From Rhizohabitans arisaemae (GTDB lineage: Bacteria; Actinomycetota; Actinomycetes; Streptosporangiales; Streptosporangiaceae), in NCBI RefSeq assembly GCF_025996515.1, contig NZ_BLRH01000060.1, positions 124,001 to 188,000 of the forward strand: a stretch of 64,000 nucleotides of DNA, given 5' to 3'. The translations under genes and the position numbers were made by a program. Below are positions 15,640-25,294 of the stretch, in pieces. Numbering within the stretch: position 1 is the first letter of the stretch; each line of letters begins with the position of its first letter. Under the pieces are notes generated by a model that saw nothing but the letters and a program-made list of their open reading frames with translations, searched no databases and was not told the origin of the DNA.

Positions 15640-16545
15640 TCAGACGCGCAGGTACCTGCGGAGCGTCATGAACGCGGCGACGGCACAGATGATCACACCG
15701 GCGACGAGCGCCACGACGACCACCTGGATGACGTCGGCCCAGGTGAGCCGGGCGGTGAGCGCGATGTAGTCGTGGACCCGGTCGAAGACGAACACCTTCG
15801 CCATGATCAGCATGGACGCCGAGATGAGACCGCCGATCAGTCCGGCGATCATCCCCTCCAGCAGGAAGGGCATCTGGATGTAGAGGTTGGACGCCCCGAC
15901 CAGACGCATGATCCCGGTTTCCCGGCGCCGGTTGTAGGCGGCGAGCCGCATCGTGTTGGCGATGAGCAGGATCGCGGCGAACACCAGGACGCTGGCGAGC
16001 ACGACCGAGATCCACAGGAAGGTCTCCAGCAGGCCGTAGAAGCGCTCCAGGATGTCCTTCTGGTTGATCACGTTGGCGACGCCGGGGCGGCCTTTCACGA
16101 GGCCGACGACCGCGGCGTACTGCGAGGAGTCCTTGAGCCTGACCCGGAAGGACTCGGGCAGGTCCTCCGCCTTGGTCACCGTGGCGAGAATGTTCCCGGC
16201 CTGCTCGTTCTTGAACTTCTCGAAGGCCTGCTTCTGGTCCTCGTACTCGATCCCCGCCACCTGGGGGAGGCTCTGGAGCTCGTTCCTGATCTCGTCCTTC
16301 TGCGCCTGCGTGATCGCACCGCTCTCCCGGCAGTTCTCGAAGGCGCTGTTCTTCGAACAGAGGTAGACCGAGATCGAGACCTTGTCGTCCCAGAAGCCCT
16401 TCATCGCCGAGACCTGGGTGTTGATCATCAGGCCGACACCGAACATCGCCATCCCGATGGCGACCGTGACGATGACGGCGATGGTCATCGTGAGGTTACG
16501 GCGAAGGCCGATCCAGACCTCAGAAAAGATGAAGTTTGCCCGCAT
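15640..16545 (-). CDS. ftsX: Cell-division ABC-transporter-like permease FtsX
   Basis: 301 residues with four transmembrane helices: one near 20-42, then three in the C-terminal third (about 175-200, 225-245, 270-295). The large extracytoplasmic loop between helices 1 and 2 (about 45-170) contains a Cys pair (SVYLCSKNSAFENC) as in mycobacterial FtsX. With FtsE it relays cytoplasmic ATP hydrolysis to peptidoglycan hydrolases (RipC in mycobacteria). The start is 24 bases after the ftsE stop. Confidence 0.96.
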   Translation of the reverse strand: MRANFIFSEVWIGLRRNLTMTIAVIVTVAIGMAMFGVGLMINTQVSAMKGFWDDKVSISVYLCSKNSAFENCRESGAITQAQKDEIRNELQSLPQVAGIEYEDQKQAFEKFKNEQAGNILATVTKAEDLPESFRVRLKDSSQYAAVVGLVKGRPGVANVINQKDILERFYGLLETFLWISVVLASVLVFAAILLIANTMRLAAYNRRRETGIMRLVGASNLYIQMPFLLEGMIAGLIGGLISASMLIMAKVFVFDRVHDYIALTARLTWADVIQVVVVALVAGVIICAVAAFMTLRRYLRV

Positions 16546-16569
16546 GGCAGTGGCTGTCTCCCTAAACGA

Positions 16570-17259
16570 TCAGTATGCCTGGCCGTAGACGCCGCGGCTC
16601 TGGTCGCGAACGATCTTGCCGTCCTCCAACTCCACCACACGCTTGCGCATGGAGTCGACGATGGCCGCGTCGTGAGTCGCCATGACGACGGTGGTGCCGG
16701 TCCGGTTGATGCGATCAAGCACCTTCATGATGCCGATGCTGGTCGCGGGGTCGATGTTTCCGGTCGGCTCGTCCGCCAGCAGGATCATCGGGCGGTTGAC
16801 GAACGCGCGGGCCATCGCGACCCGCTGCTGCTCACCACCGGAGAGTTCGTCCGGCATGCGGAACGCCTTGCCGTCCAGCCCGACCAGCTCGACGACCTCG
16901 GGAACGACCTTGCGAATGAACTTCCGCGGCTTGCCGATCACTTCCAGCGCGAACGCCACGTTCTCGTACACGTTCTTGTTGGGCAGCAGCCGGAAGTCCT
17001 GGAAGACGCAGCCGATCCGCCGACGCAGGTGAGGGATCTTGAAGTTGGAGAGACGCGCGAGATCCTTGCCGGCGACGTGGATCTGACCGCTGTTCGGCCG
17101 CTCCTCCTTCAGGATCAACCGAAGAAAGGTGGACTTCCCCGACCCGGAGGGTCCGACCAGGAAGACGAACTCGCCCTTGTCCACATCGACGCTGACATGG
17201 TCGAGGGCGGGCCGGTTCTGGTTCGGATAAACCTTGGTGACGTTGTCTAGATGGATCAC
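16570..17259 (-). CDS. ftsE: Cell-division ATP-binding protein FtsE
   Basis: 229 residues from a GTG start with a GAGGCTCC ribosome site. Walker [10 protein letters not shown], signature [14 protein letters not shown], Walker [11 protein letters not shown], and the H-loop MATHD are all intact. Partner ATPase of FtsX; the two genes form an operon with ftsE first. It controls cell-wall hydrolysis at division or elongation sites. Confidence 0.97.
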   Translation of the reverse strand: MIHLDNVTKVYPNQNRPALDHVSVDVDKGEFVFLVGPSGSGKSTFLRLILKEERPNSGQIHVAGKDLARLSNFKIPHLRRRIGCVFQDFRLLPNKNVYENVAFALEVIGKPRKFIRKVVPEVVELVGLDGKAFRMPDELSGGEQQRVAMARAFVNRPMILLADEPTGNIDPATSIGIMKVLDRINRTGTTVVMATHDAAIVDSMRKRVVELEDGKIVRDQSRGVYGQAY

Positions 17260-17469
17260 GGGAGCCTCACGGCATGCCAGTCTAGGGGCTGGAACGGCGA
17301 CGGGGGCATTCTCTGGCTCCTGTCACGAGCGACCGGGCTGACCGATCTTGTCGTTACCTCGACGTTGCGGTTGGCTGCGGGACAGTCTAGGGGTAACACT
17401 GACATGGAACGTCCATAACGGAAACAAAACGATTCGGCCGATCGTTTTACGGGTTGAGATGAGGATGAC

Positions 17470-17658
17470 ATGAGTTGCGACCACCTGGTCTGTGCGCGGT
17501 GCGCGGGACCAGTCGAGGAGGGCCGGTGCCCGCAGTGCCGGGCAATCCGGGACCGAATGCACCACAGCGGGGGTCTCGCCGGCCTGTCCCCGCTGCTCCT
17601 CGCCGCGGCACTGCTGCTACTGCTGATGTTCGCCCTGGCGATGCACGCTCAGTTCTGA
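17470..17658 (+). CDS. Small zinc-ribbon membrane protein
   Basis: 62 residues from an ATG with TGAGATGAGG upstream. The N-terminus has four paired cysteines ([21 protein letters not shown]) that should bind zinc, and residues 37-57 are a hydrophobic helix ([20 protein letters not shown]). Its last ten bases overlap the 3' end of the convergent prfB. I have no function for it; a C-terminally anchored zinc ribbon facing the cytoplasm could be a small adaptor. Confidence 0.75.
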   Translation: MSCDHLVCARCAGPVEEGRCPQCRAIRDRMHHSGGLAGLSPLLLAAALLLLLMFALAMHAQF

Positions 17659-18764
17659 TCCGTCTCCCGCTTGCGGGCCCAGCGGATCTCCGCCTCGATG
17701 AAGGCGTCGATGTCGCCGTCGAGGACGGCGCTGGGGTTGCCCGCCTCGACGGACGTGCGCAGGTCTTTCACGATCTGGTACGGATGCAGAACGTAGTTTC
17801 GAATCTGCGTGCCCCATGAGCTGGTGGCCTCACCACGCAGCTCAGACATCGCCTGAGCCTCCTCCTGGCGCTTGCGCTCCAGCAGCTTGGCCTGGAGGAC
17901 GGCCATCGCCGTGGCCTTGTTCTGCAGCTGCGACCGCTCGTTCTGGCAGGAGACCACGATGTTCGACGCCAGGTGGGTGATCCGGACCGCCGAGTCCGTG
18001 GTGTTGACCCCCTGTCCGCCCGGACCGGACGCCCGGTAGACGTCGACCCTGATGTCATCGTCGGCGATCTCGATGTGGTCGGCCTGCTCCACGACCGGGA
18101 CGACGTCCACACCCGCGAACGAGGTCTGCCGTCTGCCCTGGTTGTCGAACGGGCTGATCCGCACCAGCCGATGCGTGCCGTGCTCGCCCCGCAGGGTGCC
18201 GTACGCGTAGGGCGCCTTCACGGTGAAGGTCGCCGACTTGATGCCCGCCTCCTCCGCGTAGGAGGTGTCGTACACCTCGGTGGCGTAGCCGCGCCGCTCG
18301 GCCCAGCGCAGGTACATCCGGAGCAGCATCTGCGCCCAGTCCGCGGCGTCCACCCCGCCGGCCTGGGAGTTGATCGTGACGAGCGCCTCGCGGGCGTCGT
18401 ACTCGCCGGAGAGCAGCGTGCGGACCTCCATGGAGCCGACGTCCCGGCGGAGCGAGTCCAGCTCCCGGTCGGCCTCCTGGCGGGTCCCGTCGTCCTCCTC
18501 CTCGGCGGCGAGCTCGTACAGCACCGACACGTCTTCCAGCCGCCGGAGCAGCCCCTCGACCCGGTCCAGCTCGGACTGGAGCGCGGAGAGCTTGCTTGTG
18601 ACCTTCTGCGCGCGGGCCTGGTCGTCCCACAGATCCGGGGCCGCCGCCTGCTCACCGAGGTTCGCGATGTCCTTGCGCATAGCGTCCAGATCGAGCACTG
18701 AAGCGATGCCGTTCATGGTCGCTGTAAGCTCGGCGATTTCTTCTGAAGGATCGATGGCTGCCAC
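17649..18764 (-). CDS. prfB: Peptide chain release factor 2
   Basis: 371 residues from a GTG start. The stop-codon recognition tripeptide SPF ([12 protein letters not shown]) identifies an RF2, which reads UGA and UAA, and the GGQ motif ([19 protein letters not shown]) is the peptidyl-hydrolysis centre. There is no in-frame TGA near the start, so the programmed +1 frameshift known from many bacteria is absent. It sits upstream of ftsE/ftsX on the same strand, as in mycobacteria. Confidence 0.97.
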   Translation of the reverse strand: MAAIDPSEEIAELTATMNGIASVLDLDAMRKDIANLGEQAAAPDLWDDQARAQKVTSKLSALQSELDRVEGLLRRLEDVSVLYELAAEEEDDGTRQEADRELDSLRRDVGSMEVRTLLSGEYDAREALVTINSQAGGVDAADWAQMLLRMYLRWAERRGYATEVYDTSYAEEAGIKSATFTVKAPYAYGTLRGEHGTHRLVRISPFDNQGRRQTSFAGVDVVPVVEQADHIEIADDDIRVDVYRASGPGGQGVNTTDSAVRITHLASNIVVSCQNERSQLQNKATAMAVLQAKLLERKRQEEAQAMSELRGEATSSWGTQIRNYVLHPYQIVKDLRTSVEAGNPSAVLDGDIDAFIEAEIRWARKRETDQN

Positions 18765-18859
18765 GTCTCACAAGGGTACGCGACTCTTCTCAGCCACGGT
18801 TACCATGCATCGGACAAGGTGTGTGCAAGCTCCGCAGGGTAGGCGGAAGGGGGAGGGCT

Positions 18860-19867
18860 TTGCGCAGGATCGCCGCCGTCGCGCTCGTCATGGTCACGGC
18901 CACGGCGTGCACCGGCGACGCCGAGCCGGTACGGCCGGTGGCGGCCTCGGCACCGGTCCGTGTCCCCCCCAAGGTGACCCTGGACGAGGCGGCCAGGGCG
19001 TTTCGCACCTATGTGGCCACCGACGCGGTGGCCCGGGGGTCGGGCGACGTACGGCTCGCGCAGGACCTCTCCCGGGACGGCCGGACCAGGATCGTGATGG
19101 CCCAGTTCGAGCAGTCGCTCGTCAAGGGTGAGCGGCCGGCGAGGTACGAGTGGGGTGAGCCCACCCTGCTGGTGCCGCGGCTGGACCGCTTCCCCCACTG
19201 GTTCGCGGCCGTCGCCGAGCGCCGCTCCGGGCAGGCCCGCGAGACCGTGCTCCTGGTCTTCATGCGGGTCGAGAAGGACCTGGAGCTCCGGGAGGACGGC
19301 AGGTGGCGGGTGGCCGTGCACTCCGTCCTGGACCGCGGTGTCACCCTGCCGAAGGCCGCCCTGGACGCGGAGGGGTACGCCGTCCCCCTGGCGACCTTCG
19401 ACGAGAGCCTGGCGGTCAGCCCCCGGCTGGTCGGGCCGCTGCACGCGACGCTGGCGGAGGAGGGCTCCTCGGGCGCGGCGGCCGACCTGGTGGCCCCCGG
19501 CCACCACACCACCCGGTACCACGCCGACATCCAGCGGGACGAGCAGCGCTACCAGCGGGCCGGGATGCACTACGACTCGATCTTCGGGGCGGCCAACTAC
19601 CCGATCTTCGCGCTGCGCACGGAGGGGGGCGGCGCGCTGGTCCTGTACGCGCTCAACCGCACGACCAAGTGGGAGGCGCAGACGTACAACGTCGTCCGGA
19701 TCGACGTGCCGCCGAACGCGCTCCCGGTCACCGTCGACCCGGTCTACCGGACCCGCCTGGTGGTGGAGGAGATCCACAACTACGTCGCCGAGGTGCCCGC
19801 CAAGGGCGGCGGGCCCGTCCGGGTGATCGGCTACGACGGGGCGGTCACCCGGACCTCCGGCAAGTAG
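18860..19867 (+). CDS. Predicted lipoprotein of unknown function
   Basis: 335 residues from a TTG start chosen because GGAAGGGGGA lies just upstream and a signal peptide begins there (RRIAAVALVMVTATAC, lipobox-like Cys17); the frame is open to an ATG at 18821. The mature part is one all-soluble region, probably two similar domains, with no cysteines or catalytic motif that I recognise. Notable blocks are TTRYHADIQRDEQRYQRAGM and EEIHNYVAEVPAKGG. Divergent from prfB and convergent with gdh. Similar lipoproteins with unknown function are common in Streptosporangiales. Confidence 0.7.
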   Translation: MRRIAAVALVMVTATACTGDAEPVRPVAASAPVRVPPKVTLDEAARAFRTYVATDAVARGSGDVRLAQDLSRDGRTRIVMAQFEQSLVKGERPARYEWGEPTLLVPRLDRFPHWFAAVAERRSGQARETVLLVFMRVEKDLELREDGRWRVAVHSVLDRGVTLPKAALDAEGYAVPLATFDESLAVSPRLVGPLHATLAEEGSSGAAADLVAPGHHTTRYHADIQRDEQRYQRAGMHYDSIFGAANYPIFALRTEGGGALVLYALNRTTKWEAQTYNVVRIDVPPNALPVTVDPVYRTRLVVEEIHNYVAEVPAKGGGPVRVIGYDGAVTRTSGK

Positions 19868-19913
19868 GCCGGTCCCCCGCCCGGAGGCGGGAGCCCGGCC
19901 CGAGCCCGCCTCG

Positions 19914-22900
19914 TCAGCTCGCGCCGTGCGGCAGGTTGCTGGTCGCGACGAGGGTACGGATCGCGCGCAGTGCGACCGAGAGGGTGGCGATGTCGAAGTG
20001 GTCGCTCTCCCAGATCTCCGACAGCGTCTGCCGGGCCCTGGTCACCGCGGCGGTGTTCGCCTCGGTCCACGCCTCAAGCCGCTCCTCGGGGGAGAGCCCC
20101 GACGTTCCCGCGACCAGGACGTCCCTGGTCAGGGAGGCGTGCGCGGCGTAGAGGTCGTCCCGCAGCGCCGCCCGCGCCATCGAGTTCCACCGGCTGTCCC
20201 GGGGCAGCGCGATGACCCGCTCCCTGAGCCTGGAGAGCTGCAGCCGGTCGGCGAGGTCGAAGTAGACCTCGGCGACCTCCTCCACCGCGCGTCCCGAGGA
20301 GGAGGAGATGCTCACCAGGTCGAAGGTGGAGTACGCGGGCACCATCGCGGCGACCCGCTCGGCGAGCTCCCGCGGCACGCCCCGGGCGACGAAGCCGTCC
20401 CGCCGGTCCTCGTAGGTGGCCAGATCCCGGCCGGCCAGGAACTTGGGCAGGTTGGGGATCAAGCCGTTGCAGCCCTTGACGAAGAACGACACCGTGGAGG
20501 CGAGGTCGAGCGGCGGACGGCGGTTGCCCAGCAGCCAGCGTGCGCCCCGTTCGGTGAGTTTGCGGCCTTCCAGGAGCATCGCGAGCTGGGTCGCGGTGTC
20601 GACCTTGGTGTCCAGCGCCTCGATCGCCCGCCAGATGGCCGGCATGTCGAACACGTCCCGGGAGACCAGGTAGGCCCGGACGACGTCGGGGGTGGACGCC
20701 CCGGTCTCCTCACCGAACCGGAAGGCGAACGTGGTGCCGCTGCTGTTCACCATGTCGTTGACGACGCAGGTGGCGATGATCTCCCGCCGCAGCGGGTGGG
20801 AGTCCATGTACGGCCTGAGGCGGTCCCGCAGCGCCGAGGGGAAGTACTGGACCAGCCACGAGGCGAGGTAGGGGTCGTCGGGCAGGTCCGAGGCGAGCAC
20901 CTCGGCGTCGACGCCGAGCTTGGTGTAGGCGAGCAGGATGCTGAACTCGGGCGCGGTCAGCCCGAGCCCGGCCTGCCGGCGTTCGGCGAGCTGCTTGTCG
21001 GAGGGGAGGAACTCCAGCCCGCGGTCGAGCAGCCCGGCCTGTTCGAGCCGCCGCAGGTAGCGCGCGTGGATGTGCAGCATGTCCGGGGCCTGGGCCCGGG
21101 CCGCGGCGAGCACGACGTTCTGCGCGTGGTTGTCGCGGAGCACCAGCGTGGCCACCTCGTCGGTCATGTCGAGGAAGAGCTGGTTGCGCTGCTTGTCGGT
21201 CATCTCGCCGTCGCGGACCACCCGGTCCAGCAGGATCTTGATGTTCACCTCGTGGTCGGAGGTGTCCACGCCGGCCGAGTTGTCGATGAAGTCGGTGTTG
21301 ATCAGCCCGCCGGAAAGGGCGAACTCGATCCGGCCGAGCTGGGTCAGCCCGAGGTTGCCGCCTTCGCCGACCACCTGGCAGCGCAGCTCCGAGCCGTTGA
21401 TCCGGACCGCGTCGTTGGCTTTGTCCCCCACCTCGGCGTTGCTCTCGGAGATCGCCTTGACGTAGGTGCCGATTCCGCCGTTCCAGAGCAGGTCGACGGG
21501 GGCGCGGAGAATGTGCCGGATGAGCTCGAACGGCGCCATCGCGGTGACGTTCTCCTGGATGCCGAGCGCGTGCCGCACCTGGGGGGAGATCGGAATCGAC
21601 TTGGCCGCCTTGGACCAGACGCCGCCCCCGGGGGAGATCAGCGCCGGGTCGTAGTCCGCCCAGGAGCTTCTGGGCAGTTCGAAGAGCCGGTGGCGCTCCG
21701 TCCAGCTGACCCCCGGGTCGGGGTCGGGGTCGACGAAGACGTGCCGATGGTCGAAGGCGGCGATCAGCTTGATGTGCTTGGAGAGCAGCATGCCGTTGCC
21801 GAACACGTCACCGGACATGTCGCCGATGCCGACCACGGTGGTGTCCATGGACTGGACGTCGTGCCCGAACGACTGGAAGTGGTACTTGACCGACTCCCAG
21901 GCCCCCCGCGCGGTGATGCCCATCGCCTTGTGGTCGTAGCCGATGGAGCCGCCGGAGGCGAAGGCGTCGCCGAGCCAGTACCCGTACTCCTTGGCCACCT
22001 CGTTGGCGATGTCGGAGAAGGCCGCGGTCCCCTTGTCCGCCGCGACCACCAGGTAGCTGTCGTCCCCGTCGTGCCGGACCACGTCGGCCGGCGGGACGAC
22101 CTGGTTGTCCACCAGGTTGTCGGTGATGTCGAGCAGGCCGGAGATGAACTGCCGGTAGCAGGCGATGCCCTCGGCGAGCATCTCCTCCCGGCCGCCGCCC
22201 ACCGGTGGACGTTTGACGACAAATCCACCCTTGGATCCCGTGGGCACGATGACGGTGTTTTTCACCATCTGCGCTTTGACCAGGCCGAGGATCTCGGTCC
22301 GGAAGTCCTCCATCCGGTCCGACCACCGCAGACCGCCCCGGGCCACCTTGCCGAACCTGAGGTGCACGCCCTCCACCCGAGGCGAGTACACAAACACCTC
22401 GAACTTGGGCCGCGGCAGCGGGAGGACGCTGATCGCATGGGAGTTGAACTTCAGGGAGATGTACGGCTTGCGCTCCTCGTCGGCGAGCCTGCCCGACTCG
22501 GCGGTCCTGGCCACCCGGCCCCGCGCCGCGGCGGCCGTACGGGCCCTGTCCCTGGCCCTGCCCGTACCGGCTCTGGGCAGGGGTGCGCCACCCACGCCCC
22601 TGGCCTGGAAGTAGTTGGTGCGGAGCGTGGCGTTCACCATCTCCAGATAGGCCCGCAGGATCCGGTCCTCGTCCAGCGACGCGACCTCGTCGAGCGCCGC
22701 GAGGATCTCTTCGTTGAGCGCCGCGGAGAGATCGTCGCGGGCGGCCTCGTGCGCCGGAGCGTGCCGGGCCTCGAACAGGCTGACGATGAGCCTGGCGAGC
22801 CGCAGGTTTCCCAGCAGCGCCCGTTCGATGTACTCCTGGCTGAAGGTCGTACCGGCCTGGCGGAGGTACTTGGCGTACGCCCGCAGGATCTCGGCCTGCC

Positions 22901-24902
22901 GCCAGGTCAGCCCGGCCGCCAGCACGAGCGCGTTGAAGCCGTCGCTCTCGGCGTCACCGCGCCACAGCGCGGCGAAGGCCTCCTGGAAGAGCGCCTTCAG
23001 GTTCTCCTTGGGCACCGCGGCCGTCGGGGTGTACCGCAGGCCGAAGTCGTAGATCCAGGCGTTCTTGGTGGCCGGGTCGTTGTCCCGGTCCACCTCGTAC
23101 GGACGTTCGTCGACGACCTCCACCCCGAGGTGATGCAGCATGGGGAGCACGTGGGAGAGGGAGATCGGCTGGTTCAGCCGGTAGATCTTGAGCCGCCGCT
23201 CGCCTTCGAGCGCGTCGTAGGGCTCGTAGAGGTTGATCCCGATCTGGTTGGCCCCCGCGTCGATCAGGTGCTCAAGCCGCCGCAGGTCCGCGACCGCCGT
23301 ACGCGCGGGGAAGTCCGCCTTGTACCCCTCGGGGAAGGCACCCGAGTACCGCCGGATCAGGGTGGGCGCCTCCTCCTCCGAGCAGAGCTCGTTGATCGCG
23401 TCGACGAGGTCGTCCTCCCAGGAGCGGACGGCCGCGGCGACCCTCGCCTCCAGCTCGTCGACCTGGACGTTGATCGGCAGGACCTGCCCGCGCTCCCCGC
23501 GGACGACCACGTGCAGCCGGGCGAGCGCCGACTCACCGATCATGGCGCTGTAGTCCACCGAGGCGCCGCCGAGCGCGTGGGTGAGGATCTCCTGGATGCG
23601 GAGCCGAACCTTGGTGGTGTAACGGTCCCGGGGCAGATAGATCAGGCAGGAGATGTACCGGCCGTAGTCGTCCCGGCGCAGGAAGAGCTTGACCTGCCTG
23701 CGCTCCCGGAGGCGCAGCACACCGAGGACGACCGGGACGAGCTCGTCCACCGGGGTCTGGAAGAGCTCCCCGCGGGGGAAGGTCTCCAGGATCTCGATGA
23801 GGTCCTTGCCGTCGTGGCTCTCCGGGGGCAGCCCGGTGTGCTCCAGCACCTCCCGCAGCTTGCGGCGGACGATCGGCACCCGCGAAATCGACTCGATGTA
23901 CGCCCCGTGGCTGAAGAGCCCGAGGAACCGGCGCTCCCCCACGACCTCTCCGGCCTCGTCGAACACCTTGACCCCGATGTAGTCCAGGTACGCGGGGCGG
24001 TGGACGGTCGCCTTCGTGTTCGCCTTGGAGATGATCACGAGACGCTTCTCGCGCGCCCTGGCCCGGACCTCGGCGGGGAGGGCGGCGAAGCTCGCCGAGG
24101 CGATCTTGTCGGCGCGAAGAATGCCGAGACCGGTCCCGGGGATCGCCCGGAGGCCGTCCCCCTCGTCGGTCCGTTCCAGGCGGTACTCGCGGTAGCCGAG
24201 GAAGGTGAAGTTCCCGTCCGCGAGCCAGCGCAGCAGCTCGACGCCGTCCTCCAGCTCGGCCTCGCTCACCGGGATCGAGGACTTCTCCGCCGCGTCGGCC
24301 GTCTCCAAGGCGATCGCGCGCATCTTGTCGGAGTCCTCGACCGAGTCCCGCACGTCCTCCAGCACCGCGAGCAGACTCGACTCGATCTCCCGGAGCACCG
24401 GGACGTCGGCCTGGCGGTCGATCTCGATGTACATCCAGGATTCGGGAAAGAGCTGCCCGGTGCCGTCCGCGGCCTGGCCTTCCGGCAGGTTGCGGCCGGT
24501 CATGTCCCGGCGGATCCGCATCAGCGGATGCACGATCAGGTGGGTGCCGATACCGAGCCGGTCCAGCTCCATCGTGACGGAATCCACCAGGAACGGCATG
24601 TCGTCGGTCACGATCTGCACCACGGAACGGCCCGGGTCCCAGCCGTGCTCCTCCAGCGTCGGCGTGTAGGCGCGGACGAGCGCCCGCCCCTGCGGACGCA
24701 TGTCGGCGAGCTGACGCTGGGCCGTCGCCGGTCCGAAGACGTTCACCGGATCACGGTCGAGCAGGTCCTCCGGCGCCACATGCCGGTAGTAGAGCCTCAG
24801 ATAGGCAAGTGACTCCTCCACCCCCGGGTGACTGCCGGGTGTGTGCGCACACATCTCGGCGGCCCTCCTGAGGAGATCATCCTTCGCCTCGTCGAGCGGC
24901 AT
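19914..24902 (-). CDS. gdh: NAD-specific glutamate dehydrogenase, large 180-kDa class
   Basis: 1662 residues, the size of the GDH_180 class (Streptomyces and mycobacterial enzymes are about 1620-1650). The N-terminal half contains ACT-like regulatory segments (DDMPFLVDSVTMELDRLG; HLVIHP-type regions) and the C-terminal half the catalytic domain (KGGFVVKRPP, GLRWSDRMEDFRTE, KAQMVKNTVIVPTGSKGG, GDMSGDVFGNGML). It converts glutamate plus NAD to 2-oxoglutarate and ammonia. Residues before KPYISLKFNSHA contain an insertion of about 45 residues, nearly all Arg, Ala, Gly and Thr, not expected in the family. AAGGAG precedes the ATG. Confidence 0.93.
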   Translation of the reverse strand: MPLDEAKDDLLRRAAEMCAHTPGSHPGVEESLAYLRLYYRHVAPEDLLDRDPVNVFGPATAQRQLADMRPQGRALVRAYTPTLEEHGWDPGRSVVQIVTDDMPFLVDSVTMELDRLGIGTHLIVHPLMRIRRDMTGRNLPEGQAADGTGQLFPESWMYIEIDRQADVPVLREIESSLLAVLEDVRDSVEDSDKMRAIALETADAAEKSSIPVSEAELEDGVELLRWLADGNFTFLGYREYRLERTDEGDGLRAIPGTGLGILRADKIASASFAALPAEVRARAREKRLVIISKANTKATVHRPAYLDYIGVKVFDEAGEVVGERRFLGLFSHGAYIESISRVPIVRRKLREVLEHTGLPPESHDGKDLIEILETFPRGELFQTPVDELVPVVLGVLRLRERRQVKLFLRRDDYGRYISCLIYLPRDRYTTKVRLRIQEILTHALGGASVDYSAMIGESALARLHVVVRGERGQVLPINVQVDELEARVAAAVRSWEDDLVDAINELCSEEEAPTLIRRYSGAFPEGYKADFPARTAVADLRRLEHLIDAGANQIGINLYEPYDALEGERRLKIYRLNQPISLSHVLPMLHHLGVEVVDERPYEVDRDNDPATKNAWIYDFGLRYTPTAAVPKENLKALFQEAFAALWRGDAESDGFNALVLAAGLTWRQAEILRAYAKYLRQAGTTFSQEYIERALLGNLRLARLIVSLFEARHAPAHEAARDDLSAALNEEILAALDEVASLDEDRILRAYLEMVNATLRTNYFQARGVGGAPLPRAGTGRARDRARTAAAARGRVARTAESGRLADEERKPYISLKFNSHAISVLPLPRPKFEVFVYSPRVEGVHLRFGKVARGGLRWSDRMEDFRTEILGLVKAQMVKNTVIVPTGSKGGFVVKRPPVGGGREEMLAEGIACYRQFISGLLDITDNLVDNQVVPPADVVRHDGDDSYLVVAADKGTAAFSDIANEVAKEYGYWLGDAFASGGSIGYDHKAMGITARGAWESVKYHFQSFGHDVQSMDTTVVGIGDMSGDVFGNGMLLSKHIKLIAAFDHRHVFVDPDPDPGVSWTERHRLFELPRSSWADYDPALISPGGGVWSKAAKSIPISPQVRHALGIQENVTAMAPFELIRHILRAPVDLLWNGGIGTYVKAISESNAEVGDKANDAVRINGSELRCQVVGEGGNLGLTQLGRIEFALSGGLINTDFIDNSAGVDTSDHEVNIKILLDRVVRDGEMTDKQRNQLFLDMTDEVATLVLRDNHAQNVVLAAARAQAPDMLHIHARYLRRLEQAGLLDRGLEFLPSDKQLAERRQAGLGLTAPEFSILLAYTKLGVDAEVLASDLPDDPYLASWLVQYFPSALRDRLRPYMDSHPLRREIIATCVVNDMVNSSGTTFAFRFGEETGASTPDVVRAYLVSRDVFDMPAIWRAIEALDTKVDTATQLAMLLEGRKLTERGARWLLGNRRPPLDLASTVSFFVKGCNGLIPNLPKFLAGRDLATYEDRRDGFVARGVPRELAERVAAMVPAYSTFDLVSISSSSGRAVEEVAEVYFDLADRLQLSRLRERVIALPRDSRWNSMARAALRDDLYAAHASLTRDVLVAGTSGLSPEERLEAWTEANTAAVTRARQTLSEIWESDHFDIATLSVALRAIRTLVATSNLPHGAS

Positions 24903-25294
24903 GTCGCTCTCACTCCTTCGTGAGGGACGTGGGGCCTCACCCCACTAATAAGTTCATATTTCCCACTACATTGGGCAATAGTGATGCGATGTTCGCTCCA
25001 GACATCGGGATTCATCTGAGAGCCAACATGAACTTCACCCTGGAGTAAGCGGCGGGCCCAGCCCGCAGAGGGGGCTCCTCCAGCTTCCGACCGGGTCCGG
25101 CAAGCCCGAAATCGCCGTCGTCGCCTACGCGACCGGCGAACACAGCCCGCGCCCGCCCGGTACCGGTACCCAATTCGGCCGGTACGGCAGCTCGCGCCGC
25201 CACAGCACACCTCCGGCGGTCCCCCCTCCCACGGTCCCCATTGACCGTGCGAACTCACCGCCGTACCTGATACCACCCGAAAAGCCGGGCCGCG
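24903..25294. other. Intergenic region upstream of gdh
   Basis: 392 bases between gdh and the ATPase gene. It starts with an AT-richer 80 bases that should contain the gdh promoter. I see no gene, repeat or terminator that I can support. Confidence 0.5.

Noticed and set aside
19926-24812. A 1628-codon open frame on the plus strand opposite gdh
   Set aside because: It is the antisense shadow of a high-GC gene; composition is dominated by Arg, Gly, Val, Asp and His and no domain is visible.
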